Position numbers and translations under genes: made by a program | Shown: positions 6,028 through 11,412 of the stretch, one piece after another | Numbering within the stretch: the stretch's first letter is position 1 | Layout of the letters: every line of letters begins with the position of its first letter | Notes under the pieces: model-generated | Told to the model about the DNA's origin: nothing | What the model saw: the letters and a program-made list of their open reading frames with translations, nothing else | Databases searched by the model: none | Origin: a virus | DNA length: 28,492 bases | IMG/VR virus record: IMGVR_UViG_3300044730_000193 | Span: 1-28,492 of that record | Strand: one strand, 5' to 3'

Positions 6028-6034
6028 GATTGGT
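6028..6034 (-). promoter_or_regulatory. CCAATC leader motif before the 46-aa gene
   Basis: Minus-strand ACCAATC preceded by TTAAT, 4 bases before the ATG at 6023 and about 12 bases downstream of the TATCTTTG promoter element. Confidence 0.45.
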
Positions 6035-6046
6035 ATTAAGTTACGA

Positions 6047-6078
6047 CAAAGATACAAAACTATTCTGTAACCAACAAA
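6047..6078 (-). promoter_or_regulatory. Bacteroidota-type promoter (TTTGTTGG-N16-TATCTTTG)
   Basis: Minus-strand TATCTTTG (6054..6047) matches TAnnTTTG. TTTGTTGG at 6078..6071 places the TTTG 20 bases upstream, the classical Bacteroidota spacing. A second TAnnTTTG (TAGTTTTG) overlaps at 6062..6055. The element spans the end of the RusA-like gene and drives the coiled-coil/SSB-like pair. Confidence 0.6.
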
Positions 6079-6443
6079 CCCGTGAAGGTAATTTCTGCCG
6101 TGTCTTTAGGAATTGATTTGTCATGAACCATCTTCAGCGACTGGACATAGGTGCGTGAGTCATCCTTCACGCCACCCCAAGTCTTGAATGCATCCAGAGC
6201 AAACTTCACCGCCATTATCGCATTGTCAATATCGTAGCGGTAGTTGACCTTGCAAAAAATTTGCACATCCGTTATCTGCTCAAGATCATACTCTGCTAGT
6301 TGCAGCATCACCTCATCGCAATGTTTGGTCTTTGCCTTTGCACGGACTGTCCAATGCTTGGATGCGTAGAAGGCATTGAGGCTTGGCACTTTGCCGACTA
6401 CAACCTTGTACGTTTTCAGTTGTCGGGTATCAGATAGCCGCAT
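6060..6443 (-). CDS. RusA-like Holliday junction resolvase
   Basis: The 127-aa size is typical for RusA, a dimeric enzyme that cuts four-way junctions. The family motif is clear at residues 71-95: YRYDIDNAIMAVKFALDAF then GVKDDSR. Asp71, Asp73 and the Asp94/Asp95 pair form the metal site, and Lys80 is the expected basic residue. The C-terminus (DTAEITFTGL) is the usual final strand. In phages it resolves branched replication intermediates before packaging. It overlaps the upstream gene by 28 bases. Confidence 0.9.
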   Translation of the reverse strand: MRLSDTRQLKTYKVVVGKVPSLNAFYASKHWTVRAKAKTKHCDEVMLQLAEYDLEQITDVQIFCKVNYRYDIDNAIMAVKFALDAFKTWGGVKDDSRTYVQSLKMVHDKSIPKDTAEITFTGLLVTE

Positions 6444-6664
6444 TGGATGGCGAAGTGCAGGTCTATCTTGGCAATCTCACCGAGTAACTCTTGTTCTTTG
6501 TACTTCGCCTGTTGGCGAGCTTGGTATGTGGCTTCGCAGTTTGACATCAGCGTAGCACACTCCTCAAGGATAAAGTCTATCTTCCTGCGTTTGGCAGGGT
6601 TAGTATAGTACTGCATATTTTCCTGTTGTTGTTTGGCTTCCTTCGCTTGTTGGTCGTTGCTCAT
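6416..6664 (-). CDS. Hypothetical helical protein, 82 aa
   Basis: A Gln/Lys/Glu-rich, mainly helical protein beginning MSNDQQAKEAKQQQENMQYY and ending HFAIQCGYLIPDN. The frame could start at a TTG at 6682, but the ATG at 6664 is more likely. It overlaps the DUF3310-like gene by 65 bases and the RusA-like gene by 28, so it sits within a compact operon. No function recognised. Confidence 0.6.
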   Translation of the reverse strand: MSNDQQAKEAKQQQENMQYYTNPAKRRKIDFILEECATLMSNCEATYQARQQAKYKEQELLGEIAKIDLHFAIQCGYLIPDN

Positions 6665-6860
6665 CTTGGCGTTCAAGTTCAAAATTTAGGTGAGCGATGG
6701 CCTTGCGGATGTCATCGCAGATAGGGTTGTGAGGTTTCTTGCCTGCACGCATTAGGTAGGTGAGGGCCGTACCTAAGTTGTAGTTATCAGGTTGGAAGTC
6801 CATCACAACATCCTTCGCCTCTATCTTCAACGTCTTGCCGATGTAGTACTTTGGTGTCAT
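6600..6860 (-). CDS. DUF3310-like phage protein
   Basis: Residues 4-70 follow the DUF3310 pattern: KYYIGKTLKIEAKDVV near the start, then NYNLGTALTYLMRAGKK, then DDIRKAIAHLNFELER. The N-L-G-x-A-x-x-Y-x-x-R-A-G-K-K core is diagnostic. These proteins, sometimes annotated as nucleotide kinases or pyrophosphohydrolase-like, are common in phage replication regions, but their reaction is unproven. The frame extends to an ATG at 6902 with a hydrophobic leader; the ATG at 6860 fits the family length better. It is the first gene after the AT-rich intergenic region, so it probably opens the early transcript. Confidence 0.75.
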   Translation of the reverse strand: MTPKYYIGKTLKIEAKDVVMDFQPDNYNLGTALTYLMRAGKKPHNPICDDIRKAIAHLNFELERQDEQRPTSEGSQTTTGKYAVLY

Positions 6861-7004
6861 TAGCCAAAGGTACGTCATCCCAATAAATGTAGATATGGTC
6901 ATTCATTATTTAGAATCATTACAAATTAACATAAGTACTTGCGGATGTCATTTTTATTTTGTTTTTTATCAAAGTTGAATAGTTAACTTACTTAACTTAA
7001 CTAC

Positions 7005-7022
7005 TTAATCAACTATTAACTT
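7005..7022. repeat. Iteron-like repeat, copy 1
   Basis: TTAATCAACTATTAACTT; matches copy 2 at 7038 except for one base. Start-to-start spacing is 33 bp, about three helical turns. Confidence 0.8.
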
Positions 7023-7037
7023 GACTTTAGTTAGTAG

Positions 7038-7055
7038 TTAATCAACTCTTAACTT
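7038..7055. repeat. Iteron-like repeat, copy 2
   Basis: TTAATCAACTCTTAACTT, one mismatch to copy 1. A related inverted form (AGTTGAATAGTTAACTT) lies near 6973..6989. Confidence 0.8.
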
Positions 7056-7084
7056 AACCAAACAACTTAAAGAAAAAGAAACTA

Positions 7085-7119
7085 AACAAAGAAAAAGAAA
7101 GAAGTTGCGTTGTAACGCA
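7085..7119 (-). terminator. Weak candidate terminator after the lysis genes
   Basis: Minus-strand TGCGTT-AC-AACGCA (7119..7106) is followed by a T-rich tract (ACTTCTTTCTTTTTCTTTG). The stem is short, so termination would be weak, but it is in the right place, about 70 bases past the last lysis gene. Confidence 0.4.
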
Positions 7120-7185
7120 TCCAAATACCTCAAGGTAGGCAATCCCTCATCTTTTGCATTTAAGCGCAGCAGAAGCCAAATAAAC

Positions 7186-7608
7186 CTACTCTACGAGCTT
7201 GTCTATCCACTTCTTGATGAAGTACGCAGCGACAAGGATAAGCCCAAGCATAACTGCTGCACCTTCAAAAGTCCATCCCCTCTGCTTCTTCTCCTTTGTG
7301 AGAATCTTGGTCTGGGTAACTCTGATCGTGTCGGGCAAGCACGTTGCCTCAACGTACACCTTTCGGTCGATGTACTGAAGTTGAAGACGTACCTTGTCTT
7401 GGTAGATTGTCGTGTCCTTGTAGAGTTCGAGCGTGTCGGTCAGGTACTTTGTCTGCGTGACAATTACCGTGTCCCTTACAATCACACTCTCTAGGACTGG
7501 TTTCACAGTAGCGCAACTGCTAACTACCGCAAGAGTCGCAGCCATCGGGAGAATCCACATTGCAAGTCGGTTGGGGTTTAGTTTCGAGTTCATTGAGCCA
7601 GTTATCAA
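7186..7608 (-). CDS. Candidate unimolecular spanin (lipoprotein with C-terminal transmembrane helix)
   Basis: A 140-aa protein with a spanin architecture. Residues 7-32 form a lipoprotein signal: basic NSKLNPNR, hydrophobic LAMWILPMAATLAVV, and a lipobox-like VSSC with Cys32. The middle (35-105) is periplasmic and rich in D-T-(V/I) repeats (VIVRDTVIV, TLELYKDTTIY), predicted as beta strands. Residues 116-131 (GAAVMLGLILVAAYFI) form a C-terminal transmembrane helix with a basic cytoplasmic tail. Such a protein would link outer and inner membranes and fuse them in the last lysis step, as T1 gp11 does. The ATG overlaps the endolysin stop (ATGA). Confidence 0.75.
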   Translation of the reverse strand: MITGSMNSKLNPNRLAMWILPMAATLAVVSSCATVKPVLESVIVRDTVIVTQTKYLTDTLELYKDTTIYQDKVRLQLQYIDRKVYVEATCLPDTIRVTQTKILTKEKKQRGWTFEGAAVMLGLILVAAYFIKKWIDKLVE

Positions 7609-8030
7609 AAGGTGAGGTACTTGGTTTTGCCATTGTGCTTTACTGCTTTTAGGATTTGTTTTCGGTTCTTGCTACTTGAGTAACTAACGTGAACCCACGA
7701 TGGCGCAGTATCAGAGCCAAATTCCCAAATGAGTTGGTCAAAGTCTAAATTGTCTTTAATCCAATGAAACAACACCTCGTTGCCACCATCAAACTTCAAG
7801 TCGGCAGCTTGAGCCTGCACGTGCTGCGAGGTCTTTGCTCCCCCCACTTTGCTATTCACCGCAGGGCTGCGGTATGCACTCGTTACTTTCACCGCACCTA
7901 ATGCATCTCTCGTGGGTTGTAAGACGTTTTCTGCAAGCGCACGGAGGTTGGGTTCCAAGTGCTTGGGTAAAGCGTTAGGAAGCCCTGTTTTTGTAGCAGT
8001 CAGTTCTGCGAGGGTGAAGTTCTTTGTCAT
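7605..8030 (-). CDS. Endolysin, M15-family peptidase
   Basis: A 141-aa zinc peptidase of the M15 (peptidase M15_3, L,D-/D,D-carboxypeptidase or L-Ala-D-Glu peptidase) type that cuts the peptide of peptidoglycan. The zinc ligands are visible as SQHVQAQAADLK (His70, Asp77) and WVHVSY (His114), and VTSAYRSPAVNSKVGG is the typical substrate-side segment. There is no signal peptide, so export must depend on the holin. The ATG overlaps the stop of the basic 42-aa gene. Confidence 0.92.
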   Translation of the reverse strand: MTKNFTLAELTATKTGLPNALPKHLEPNLRALAENVLQPTRDALGAVKVTSAYRSPAVNSKVGGAKTSQHVQAQAADLKFDGGNEVLFHWIKDNLDFDQLIWEFGSDTAPSWVHVSYSSSKNRKQILKAVKHNGKTKYLTF

Positions 8031-8155
8031 CGCCCTTGCGACTTGTAAGGCTTGGAGTAGTTCTTACTCGCTTTGTTGGCAGATGCACTCTTGGAGTGCT
8101 TGCCTCGCTTCTTGCTTTTGCTGATGTGCCTACTTACCGCCTGTTGCTTCGCCAT
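8027..8155 (-). CDS. Small basic protein in the lysis cassette, 42 aa
   Basis: Reads MAKQQAVSRHISKSKKRGKH and ends SKNYSKPYKSQGR. About a third of the residues are Lys or Arg, and Ser is abundant. The ending S-K-N-Y-x-K-x-Y-x-x-Q-G-R looks familiar from short ORFs next to endolysins in other Bacteroidota phages. The 26-base overlap with the holin-like gene and ATGA overlap with the endolysin support expression. It could bind nucleic acid or membrane; role unknown. Confidence 0.65.
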   Translation of the reverse strand: MAKQQAVSRHISKSKKRGKHSKSASANKASKNYSKPYKSQGR

Positions 8156-8318
8156 CTTTAGGGTCTTTCAAAAACATAAGTGCAAACGCACCCATCATAA
8201 ACGCACTAACCTCCGTGAGCGTGGCCTTCTCGTAAAACACAAGCACAAAACAAAGGCCGATAATAATCAGCCCAAGTATAGTAGTCTTCGGGTTGCCGAA
8301 GATGCGCTCAATTAGCAC
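8130..8318 (-). CDS. Holin-like membrane protein, 62 aa
   Basis: Residues 1-62 read as two transmembrane helices (TTILGLIIIGLCFVLVFYE and LTEVSAFMMGAFALMF) joined by a short KATLTE loop, with a charged C-terminus (KDPKDGEATGGK). This is a class II-like holin layout. I favour the GTG start at 8318 because AGAAGGA lies 5 bases upstream and the family usually begins near (L/V)IERIFGNPKT; an ATG at 8366 would overlap the neighbour by 59 bases. Position just before the endolysin supports a holin role. Confidence 0.65.
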   Translation of the reverse strand: MLIERIFGNPKTTILGLIIIGLCFVLVFYEKATLTEVSAFMMGAFALMFLKDPKDGEATGGK

Positions 8319-8478
8319 CTTTGTCCTTCTTGTAGTCCCTTCGCCACTTCCAAAGAGTGTACGCAAGTGAGGTTACAAGTACGGCTAAACCCAACATTTG
8401 ATGGGCGTAGCTTACGAGAAGTCCTGCTCCCGTTAAAGACCAAGACGTGATTACGCTATCAGCCGACTCCTTTGTCAT
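8308..8478 (-). CDS. Small membrane protein, second holin-like candidate, 56 aa
   Basis: Reads MTKESADSVITSWSLTGAGL, then a hydrophobic stretch to residue 44 (LGLAVLVTSLAYTLWKW), and a basic tail (RRDYKKDKGAN). One or two membrane helices are possible. It overlaps both neighbours and precedes the other holin-like gene, so the two could be a holin and antiholin pair. Confidence 0.6.
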   Translation of the reverse strand: MTKESADSVITSWSLTGAGLLVSYAHQMLGLAVLVTSLAYTLWKWRRDYKKDKGAN

Positions 8479-8593
8479 CTTTGTTTAGGGTGTTCTCGTA
8501 TGCAGATACCAAGACACGAACCTCATCTAATTGCATTAGTAGATTCGCCTCTTGCTGCTTTAATGCATCAAGCCGTTGTTGTAGGTGTTCCAT
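8459..8593 (-). CDS. Small coiled-coil protein, 44 aa
   Basis: Reads MEHLQQRLDALKQQEANLLM and continues as a Leu-heptad helix to about residue 35. The start lies 24 bases after the 85-aa gene and the end overlaps the small membrane protein by 20 bases. Function unknown; possibly structural (fibre attachment) or a lysis regulator by position. Confidence 0.5.
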   Translation of the reverse strand: MEHLQQRLDALKQQEANLLMQLDEVRVLVSAYENTLNKDDKGVG

Positions 8594-8616
8594 CAGTAGG
8601 GTAATTCCCTGCTAAT

Positions 8617-8874
8617 TTACGCTTCTTCGCCTTCTGCTACAACTTCTGCAACGGGTGCAGGAATCATCGCCCAAGCATCGTTGGCAAGGGTGCGGTAGTA
8701 GCCATCAACTCCCAATACCTCATCGGCAGCAGGGTCGTTAACTGCAAGCACGGTGCGCCAATAAGATGAAGCGATTACGGCTCCGTCTTTGGTAACGTCA
8801 GTTGTTTTGCGGACTTCAATAGTTCCGTCTAATTTGACGTTGAACTCGCTGATGTATGTGACTTCTTCAATCAT
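8617..8874 (-). CDS. Conserved phage structural-region protein, 85 aa
   Basis: Begins MIEEVTYISEFNVKLDGTIE and includes a predicted beta-hairpin with VRKTTDVTKDGAVIASSYWR, a short protein type often found beside tail fibres. The C-terminus is Ala/Glu-rich (AEVVAEGEEA). Its function is unknown. It lies 20 bases after the fibre gene with an AT-rich leader (TAATAATTAGAAACA before the ATG) like that of the fibre. Confidence 0.65.
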   Translation of the reverse strand: MIEEVTYISEFNVKLDGTIEVRKTTDVTKDGAVIASSYWRTVLAVNDPAADEVLGVDGYYRTLANDAWAMIPAPVAEVVAEGEEA

Positions 8875-8894
8875 TGTTTCTAATTATTAATTGT

Positions 8895-10115
8895 TTATAC
8901 GGTGTAAGTTACTGATACCATTATGACACTGTTATTTGAAAAATCAGCATTTGTTAAGTTTGATGTCACGCCTAAAATTGTAACCTCACCTAAATCAATG
9001 GAAGTTCTGCTTGTATCTAAAAAACCTTGAAATGCGTTTGTAAAGGTAATGTTCTCTAATCGCAATGTAACAGGGGTAATACCTGCGGCAAAAGCTCCGC
9101 TTGTAAATGGCAAACCTGTAAGTGTGGCGTCACCCGTAGAACTTCCCTTGCTTGAAAAAGCCATATATCCCATTGCGTTAACCTGACGGCCAATCTTGGT
9201 ATATCGCCCTTGATTGTTTACATAAGTAGCACCAACAGACGCACCACCAAACGATACACCCATAGTCCAAGTGCCTTCTTCGTAGTCATCAAGGGCGTTG
9301 GCTGCTGCGGTGTCCCCGTTGAAGGTTAGGCCGCCTCCTGCGAGGAAACGAGCCTTCTCGGTGTATGCTCCACCTGTCCAAGATTTAACAAGCAAATCAA
9401 CTGCGCCATTACCTGCATCTACATTTATGCAGTTTAATTCAGCACCGCCACCTGAAACGCTTGAACCTGCATCAGAACTAAACTTGAGTCGTGTTGAATT
9501 GTTTAATGTAGAGTTTGCGATATTGTCAATGTAAAGAGTAACGTCAGAACCCGATGCAGTACCTGCAACGTGCAATTTACATTCAGGCGCAGTCGTGCCG
9601 ATGCCTACGTTGCCATCAGAGGTGATGCGCATACGCTCTGCATCATTAGTGTAGAAACTTAATGGGTAAGCACCACCACCATATACAACAGTTGAGTATG
9701 CTGCTCCTGTAAATGCTCCACCTGTGCTACTATTGCGGCCGAAGTATGAACCACCTCCTGCGTTCTCAACAAAATAAGCAGCACCATTTGTATTAACTGC
9801 TGATGACAATCTGATTGAACCAACTGCTGAACCCGCTGCTTGAATATCAAGCAATGTCGTAGGCGCAGCAATACCTACACCAACGCGGTTGTTGGCAGCA
9901 TCAACCACAAGAGTAGAAGTATCAATCGTGACGTTGCCTGTTACTGCCAAAGTTCCTGCAATAGAAGCAGCAGTCGTTGACAAAGACAAGGTTGAGTCAT
10001 TACCCAAACCATCGCTTAACGCCTTTAGCGTACCGCTAATTGGCCCGTTGTCCGTAACCTTAATAAGGCTATCGTATGTGTCCTGTGGGGTTGTCCCCGT
10101 TAATGTTGTTCCCAT
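8895..10115 (-). CDS. Tail fibre / receptor-binding protein, 406 aa
   Basis: Gly-, Ser-, Thr- and Asn-rich protein with low charge, typical of trimeric beta-structured fibres. Two copies of the fibre repeat N-x-x-V-G-(I/V)-G-x-x-x-P-x-x-x-L-x-(I/V) occur near residues 75-95 (NRVGVGIAAPTTLLDIQ) and 165-185 (DGNVGIGTTAPECKLHVAG), the second preceded by ERMRITS. The C-terminal 120 residues (from DDYEEGTWTMGVSFGG) form a separate domain resembling C-terminal heads of phage fibres. The N-terminus is short and probably attaches to the tail tip. It would bind the host cell surface. Confidence 0.8.
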   Translation of the reverse strand: MGTTLTGTTPQDTYDSLIKVTDNGPISGTLKALSDGLGNDSTLSLSTTAASIAGTLAVTGNVTIDTSTLVVDAANNRVGVGIAAPTTLLDIQAAGSAVGSIRLSSAVNTNGAAYFVENAGGGSYFGRNSSTGGAFTGAAYSTVVYGGGAYPLSFYTNDAERMRITSDGNVGIGTTAPECKLHVAGTASGSDVTLYIDNIANSTLNNSTRLKFSSDAGSSVSGGGAELNCINVDAGNGAVDLLVKSWTGGAYTEKARFLAGGGLTFNGDTAAANALDDYEEGTWTMGVSFGGASVGATYVNNQGRYTKIGRQVNAMGYMAFSSKGSSTGDATLTGLPFTSGAFAAGITPVTLRLENITFTNAFQGFLDTSRTSIDLGEVTILGVTSNLTNADFSNNSVIMVSVTYTV

Positions 10116-10117
10116 TT

Positions 10118-10327
10118 CTAATTATTCCAAGTTGTTGACCAAGTATTCCAAATTTCTTCTATCAACTGCCAAGCACCTTGCTCGTTGTTGCCGTATAAGT
10201 TTGTAGTAGGATGACCATAAGACAATGGCTGAACCATACCCCAAGAGATACTATTCGTTGCAGCTGCTTGACCCCAATAGATGTCATTGTTTGCTGCTCC
10301 TTGTCCCCAATCGCCTTGAACTCCCAT
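10118..10327 (-). CDS. Trp/Gly/Asn-rich small protein, 69 aa
   Basis: Begins MGVQGDWGQGAANNDIYWGQ and continues with AAATNSISWG, a tandem W-G-Q-(G/A)-A-x-x-N-x-I repeat of about 11-12 residues. The end is Trp-rich (EEIWNTWSTTWNN). I recall similar WGQGA repeats next to fibre genes in Bacteroidota phages. It probably forms a beta structure at the tail tip or fibre. The late leader element (AAAGAGTTATTT) lies just upstream of its ATG, and the fibre ATG follows its stop by 2 bases. Confidence 0.65.
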   Translation of the reverse strand: MGVQGDWGQGAANNDIYWGQAAATNSISWGMVQPLSYGHPTTNLYGNNEQGAWQLIEEIWNTWSTTWNN

Positions 10328-10397
10328 TGTCTAAATAACTCTTTAACTTCACAATGTTGCTACGCTTCGGAGTGTAGGTCTGTTTCTTACCACTCAT
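10284..10397 (-). CDS. Possible small basic protein, 37 aa
   Basis: Reads MSGKKQTYTPKRSNIVKLKS and ends RRLGTRSSKQ, strongly basic. The ATG overlaps the upstream TGA as ATGA, the pattern seen at most real junctions here. However, its last 44 bases overlap the start of the 69-aa gene in another frame, and I recognise no homolog. Moderate support only. Confidence 0.45.
   Translation of the reverse strand: MSGKKQTYTPKRSNIVKLKSYLDNGSSRRLGTRSSKQ
10333..10345 (-). promoter_or_regulatory. Late leader element (TAAAGAGTTATTT)
   Basis: A variant of the 13-base element TAAAAGGTTATTT, 5 bases before the ATG of the 69-aa gene. Confidence 0.45.
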
Positions 10398-10891
10398 AAC
10401 ACCCAAGAACTGAAGTTAGAGTCAGTATCGGGGTAAACGTCAGCATTGTTGTTGGCGTTGTATTCTGGGAATGAGGCTTGGTTGTAGCTCATGTACGTGA
10501 TGAACCTATCGGTGTAGTACTTCGCTAAATCCCGTGCCTTGCCTACCAAATAGTCAACCTCAATCTTTTCTGCGGTAGTGCTATTCTCCGAGTTGTGCTT
10601 GAACACCCCACCATTGCCGATAGTGTATGCTGCGAAGGGGAGATATTCCACCATTGCGAAATGGATTAACATCGGCTGAAGGTAGTCGTTGACCAATGCC
10701 AAATAAGGGTTGGCAAGAGTATTGGCGATAATGTCGTTGCTGATCTTGTCGTACAATTTCGTTCCCGTATAGTTTTGCAGGTGTATCTCCTGCGCAATCT
10801 TGATGAACTGGATGAACTTGTCCGTGTCCACGTTACCGCCTATTGCGGTGTTGCGAACCAAGTCCTCTCGTTTAATCCATAATGCCGTCAT
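10394..10891 (-). CDS. Head-tail connector-like protein, 165 aa
   Basis: A mainly helical protein beginning MTALWIKREDLVRNTAIGGN. The segment FIKIAQEIHLQNYTGTKLYD and the central DYLQPMLIHFAMVEYLPFAA resemble the helical bundle of gp6/gp15-type head completion proteins, and position after the portal fits. The C-terminal 30 residues are Asn/Asp-rich and flexible. I assign a connector role mainly from helical content and neighbourhood. Its start overlaps the stop of the GIY-YIG gene, which appears to have been inserted between it and the portal. Confidence 0.6.
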   Translation of the reverse strand: MTALWIKREDLVRNTAIGGNVDTDKFIQFIKIAQEIHLQNYTGTKLYDKISNDIIANTLANPYLALVNDYLQPMLIHFAMVEYLPFAAYTIGNGGVFKHNSENSTTAEKIEVDYLVGKARDLAKYYTDRFITYMSYNQASFPEYNANNNADVYPDTDSNFSSWVL

Positions 10892-11412
10892 ACAAATGAT
10901 ATTTTATATTTGTTAGTGTGTTTTCCATTAGCCATTATTGAAACAAGTGCTTGACTCACTCCAAGTGCCGTAGCACAAGCTTGAGTGGATTCAAACTCCT
11001 CATTGAGATAACTGCAGAACACACGCTTCTTTATTTTTTCAATAGCCCAAGTTGGCCTTACTCCTTTCATTCGGGCTTTGATTCGCTCAACTTCTTCGGG
11101 AGTATGCTTCTTGCCTGAAAACGATTTAACGGGGCCAATCACATCTATTAGATTTAATCCCGTTTTAATTGAATCGTAATGATTGATGTAGAACTGCTCA
11201 ATTCTATTTCGCTCATACGGAACATTACTTAAAAACAATACCTCAATCGAATGTGCTTCAAAACCGTATTTCTTAATTGATGAGTAGAATTTATTTGTAA
11301 TTGTTTTAGAATCACTTTTATGCTCAATCATTCTCCTATGTATATTGGAAGCCTGCCCAATGTAGATTTTTCCACTTGGGCTTGTGACTTTATATACACC
11401 TGCTTCTTTCAC
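10888..11412 (-). CDS. GIY-YIG homing endonuclease
   Basis: A free-standing GIY-YIG nuclease of 174 aa. The catalytic domain shows GVY (5-7) and YIG (17-19), the basic HRRM (Arg26/27) and the metal-binding Glu in RIEQFY (Glu72). The middle carries a NUMOD3-like segment (FSGKKHTPEEVERIKARM), and the C-terminus (residues 130-174, STQACATALGVSQALV) is a NUMOD1/IENR1-like helix-turn-helix for DNA recognition. Starts with GTG right after the portal stop (TAAGTG) and ends in an ATGA overlap. Such genes spread by cutting related phage genomes lacking them. Confidence 0.92.
   Translation of the reverse strand: MKEAGVYKVTSPSGKIYIGQASNIHRRMIEHKSDSKTITNKFYSSIKKYGFEAHSIEVLFLSNVPYERNRIEQFYINHYDSIKTGLNLIDVIGPVKSFSGKKHTPEEVERIKARMKGVRPTWAIEKIKKRVFCSYLNEEFESTQACATALGVSQALVSIMANGKHTNKYKISFV

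Larger units (their letters stand above)
6861..7185. other. AT-rich intergenic region, candidate early control region or origin
   Basis: The only sizeable gap in the window lies between the lysis genes and the first replication gene. From about 6960 to 7090 it is extremely AT-rich and filled with TTAACTT/AGTTAA words, including two 18-base near-identical repeats. A small inverted repeat at 7106..7119 may end late transcription. A short plus-strand frame beginning at 7105 runs into the spanin gene and is a shadow. Whether this is an origin, an operator array or both cannot be decided by reading. Confidence 0.6.

Noticed and set aside
6925-6932. TTAATTTG as a promoter for the DUF3310-like gene
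   Set aside because: It misses the TA of TAnnTTTG and no -33 TTTG lies at a suitable distance.
7105-7494. Plus-strand open frame of 129 codons across the intergenic region and spanin gene
   Set aside because: Most of it is antisense to the spanin gene, it is poor in domain-like sequence, and no plus-strand gene is supported elsewhere.
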